Assembly: GCA_934229785.1 (NCBI GenBank)
Contig: CAKQEA010000006.1
Span: 1-64,000, forward strand
Direction: 5' to 3'
Length of the DNA: 64,000 nucleotides
From: an uncultured Anaeroplasmataceae bacterium
GTDB lineage: Bacteria > Bacillota_I > Bacilli_A > Acholeplasmatales > Anaeroplasmataceae
Shown here one piece after another: positions 62,153 to 64,000 of the stretch. The notes under the pieces were generated by a model that saw only the letters and a program-made list of their open reading frames with translations, ran no database searches and was not told where the DNA came from. The first letter of the stretch is position 1; each line of letters begins with the position of its first letter. The translations under genes were made by a program, and so were the position numbers.

Positions 62153-64000
62153 AAACCCTTTACTCCTTTAAATAAATAAACACCAGGCTTATTTATTTCA
62201 TATTCATCTTTTAAAATACTACATATTCTTTCGCCATTAAAAATCATTTCTGCATGATAAGATTTAATAGACTTAGACTCATAATCATTTTTAATAATAA
62301 TATATAGATTATAAACATCACCCTCTACTAAATATGCAAACGTGTGCTCATCAATCAACCCCTCAAGTAAATGAGTATGAAGTGAAACCTCATCACCAGT
62401 TGTAAAACGCAAAAGCTTGCATTCCTTACGAAGTTTAATTAAATCTTTTACAGTATTTACCATATCTATATACTTATCTCTTCTATTATAATCAATACAA
62501 TTAATTTCATCCTTTGTATTATATGAGTTTTCAACACCCTCTTTAGTTCTAAAAAACTCCTCACCAGCATGAATAAAAGGAATCCCTTGCGAAACAATGA
62601 CAAGCTCTAAGGCTAATCGAGATGCATCAATAACCTTATCTGTATCTAGCATCATATAGTTTTTTCCAAAATCAAAGAATGTATAATTATCATGACACTC
62701 AACATAATTAATAGATTGAACTGGATTATTAAATTTATAATAATCCAAACAAGATCCAGTAACTAAATGAACTAAATTGAAATGATAGCTTGATCCCCTA
62801 CCAAAAGCAAAACCATAGTTTTTGCTGAATTGACTACCCCTTACAAAATCTCTAAATCTATCATTAAAAAAAGCAACCTCTGGTATCTTGTTATGATTAT
62901 ACATATGAGGTCTAAGCTCATCAGGAAGAGGAGTATTCATATTCCACCCCTCACCATACATCATAACCTTATCATCAATTTTTTTAAGAATAATATGAGC
63001 ATTTTTTAAAGTATTAATATCTAATAATCCCATCAAATCAAACCTAAAGCCGGAAATATTAAAAATAGAAGCATAATACTTTAAAACATCACAAACAAAT
63101 TTAGAACACATATACCTTTCTGTTGCTAAATCATTACCACAATAGGATGCATTAGACATTAATCCATTACTATCAACACGATAAAAATAACCTGGAACTA
63201 AATAATCAAATGGAAATTCCTCAATTTTAAAAACGTGATTAAAAACAACATCCATATTTACTCTAATTCCTCTATGATGACATTCATCAACAAATTCAAG
63301 CATTTCATTTATTCTTGAATATGGATCATTAGGATTTTTTGAATACCAACCACAGGGAATAAAGTATTGTTCTGGGTTATAGCCCCAATTGTATAACTCA
63401 TTTTTATTTATATCATCTACACCGCCAAAATCAAAAACTGGCAATACCTGTAAATGAGTAATACCAAGACTTGCAATATAGTCAAGACCTGTAGCTTCAC
63501 CACTATTAGTTGGGTGGTTTTCAACCATACCTAAAAAAGTCCCTTTATTTTCATCATTTAAATAATATGTAAAATCTCTAATTGAAGCCTCATATATAAT
63601 TGCATCAGTATAATTACCACTAAATTTTGGCTTTTTATATTTCATTTTATAAAATTTATCTGGATTAATTACATAATTATATCCACCATTAGCTGATGAT
63701 GAAATAGCATAAGGATCATGAATGCATTTTAATTCATCAAATACTCTAACATAATATAAATAGCCAACACCCTCCATATCAGCATTGAAAGTGCATTCCC
63801 ATACACCCTTATCCTTATATTCTAAAGGATAGCGCCTAGGATTGCCATTTTTATAAATTTCAACAATTACCTCTTTAGCCACTGGAGTCCAAATTCTAAA
63901 AATAGATTTACTCTTAGAATATTCAACTCCAAGCTTACCATCATAAGCAAATTCAGATTCAAATCTTTTACTTCTAATTATACTACCACTATTTAATCTA
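62143..64000 (-). CDS. pulA: Type I pullulanase, 5' end cut by the window
   Basis: The frame is open to the right edge, so the N terminus is missing; about 618 residues are visible. The region before the GTG at 63882 is coding (SIFRIWTPVAKEVIVEIY, the CBM48-type domain). The type I signature YNWGYNP is present, with the catalytic Asp in GFRFDLMGLLD, Glu in MMYGEGWNM and VECHDNYT. It cuts alpha-1,6 bonds of pullulan or glycogen. No signal peptide can be judged; a cytoplasmic debranching role is common in Bacilli. Confidence 0.93.
   Translation of the reverse strand, partial: RLNSGSIIRSKRFESEFAYDGKLGVEYSKSKSIFRIWTPVAKEVIVEIYKNGNPRRYPLEYKDKGVWECTFNADMEGVGYLYYVRVFDELKCIHDPYAISSSANGGYNYVINPDKFYKMKYKKPKFSGNYTDAIIYEASIRDFTYYLNDENKGTFLGMVENHPTNSGEATGLDYIASLGITHLQVLPVFDFGGVDDINKNELYNWGYNPEQYFIPCGWYSKNPNDPYSRINEMLEFVDECHHRGIRVNMDVVFNHVFKIEEFPFDYLVPGYFYRVDSNGLMSNASYCGNDLATERYMCSKFVCDVLKYYASIFNISGFRFDLMGLLDINTLKNAHIILKKIDDKVMMYGEGWNMNTPLPDELRPHMYNHNKIPEVAFFNDRFRDFVRGSQFSKNYGFAFGRGSSYHFNLVHLVTGSCLDYYKFNNPVQSINYVECHDNYTFFDFGKNYMMLDTDKVIDASRLALELVIVSQGIPFIHAGEEFFRTKEGVENSYNTKDEINCIDYNRRDKYIDMVNTVKDLIKLRKECKLLRFTTGDEVSLHTHLLEGLIDEHTFAYLVEGDVYNLYIIIKNDYESKSIKSYHAEMIFNGERICSILKDEYEINKPGVYLFKGVKGLWN

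Overview
The window is AT-rich and uses the standard bacterial code: TGA is a genuine stop in several overlapping gene pairs, and Trp is TGG. The chromosomal gene order (rlmN, PASTA protein, rsgA, rpe, spoVM, rpmB, fakA, recG, plsX, rnc), the Phe T-box and the presence of spoVM and a Cse60-like gene point to a low-GC Bacillota of class Bacilli from a sporulating lineage. An uncultured Erysipelotrichales-like relative would fit, but the genus cannot be read from the sequence.

Positions 1-18471 are an integrated mobile element. It is bounded by an exact direct repeat of at least 77 bp (1-77 and 18395-18471) that contains the 3' end of a tRNA-Arg gene, and it ends in a tyrosine integrase. A divergent promoter/operator region next to an XRE-type gene (about 16735-16788) drives a long leftward operon. 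In transcription order this holds small early genes, a partition-like DNA-binding protein, a possible ssDNA-binding-like protein, three exported or membrane-anchored proteins (317, 554 and 840 aa), a membrane ATPase with Zot/pI-like motifs, and a Rep_trans-family replication initiator or relaxase. No VirB4, FtsK/TraG coupling protein, terminase, portal or tail gene is visible. The set 'coat-like and adhesin-like membrane proteins, Zot-like ATPase, rolling-circle Rep, integrase' looks most like a large filamentous-phage-like (inovirus-like) provirus; this is an inference from motifs and gene order.

The left 3.3 kb of the element is mostly regulatory and non-coding. It contains a candidate type I toxin-antitoxin locus (502-732), about 1 kb of dense hairpins including a nested 377-nt stem (1391-1767), and a short rightward operon with a J-domain protein. 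Two further candidate small RNAs (about 15314-15414 and about 12258-12340) run antisense to the long operon. A palindrome of consensus AGTCAGTYAACTGACT recurs at gene ends.

From 18448 to 64000 the sequence is ordinary chromosome, nearly all on the minus strand. It covers tRNA-Arg and tRNA-Asp; pcrA and an ABC-F gene; glnS; a t6A operon (tsaE-tsaB-GNAT-ybaK-FMN protein-tsaD); two CobW-type GTPases; a TIR-like/TPR protein; an orphan ABC importer; a SpoU methyltransferase; tpiA-HPr-pgk; dnaE; an XRE/Ig-surface-protein pair; nth-dnaD-dapB; rnc-plsX-recG-fakA; rpmB; spoVM-rpe-rsgA-PASTA-rlmN; T-box-pheS-pheT; yhaM; and a pullulanase cut by the right edge. Points of interest are an HPr lacking the conserved Arg-Pro after its active-site His, a PASTA protein without a kinase domain at the prkC position, a frame-broken YcxB-like gene, and a very small SpoVM.
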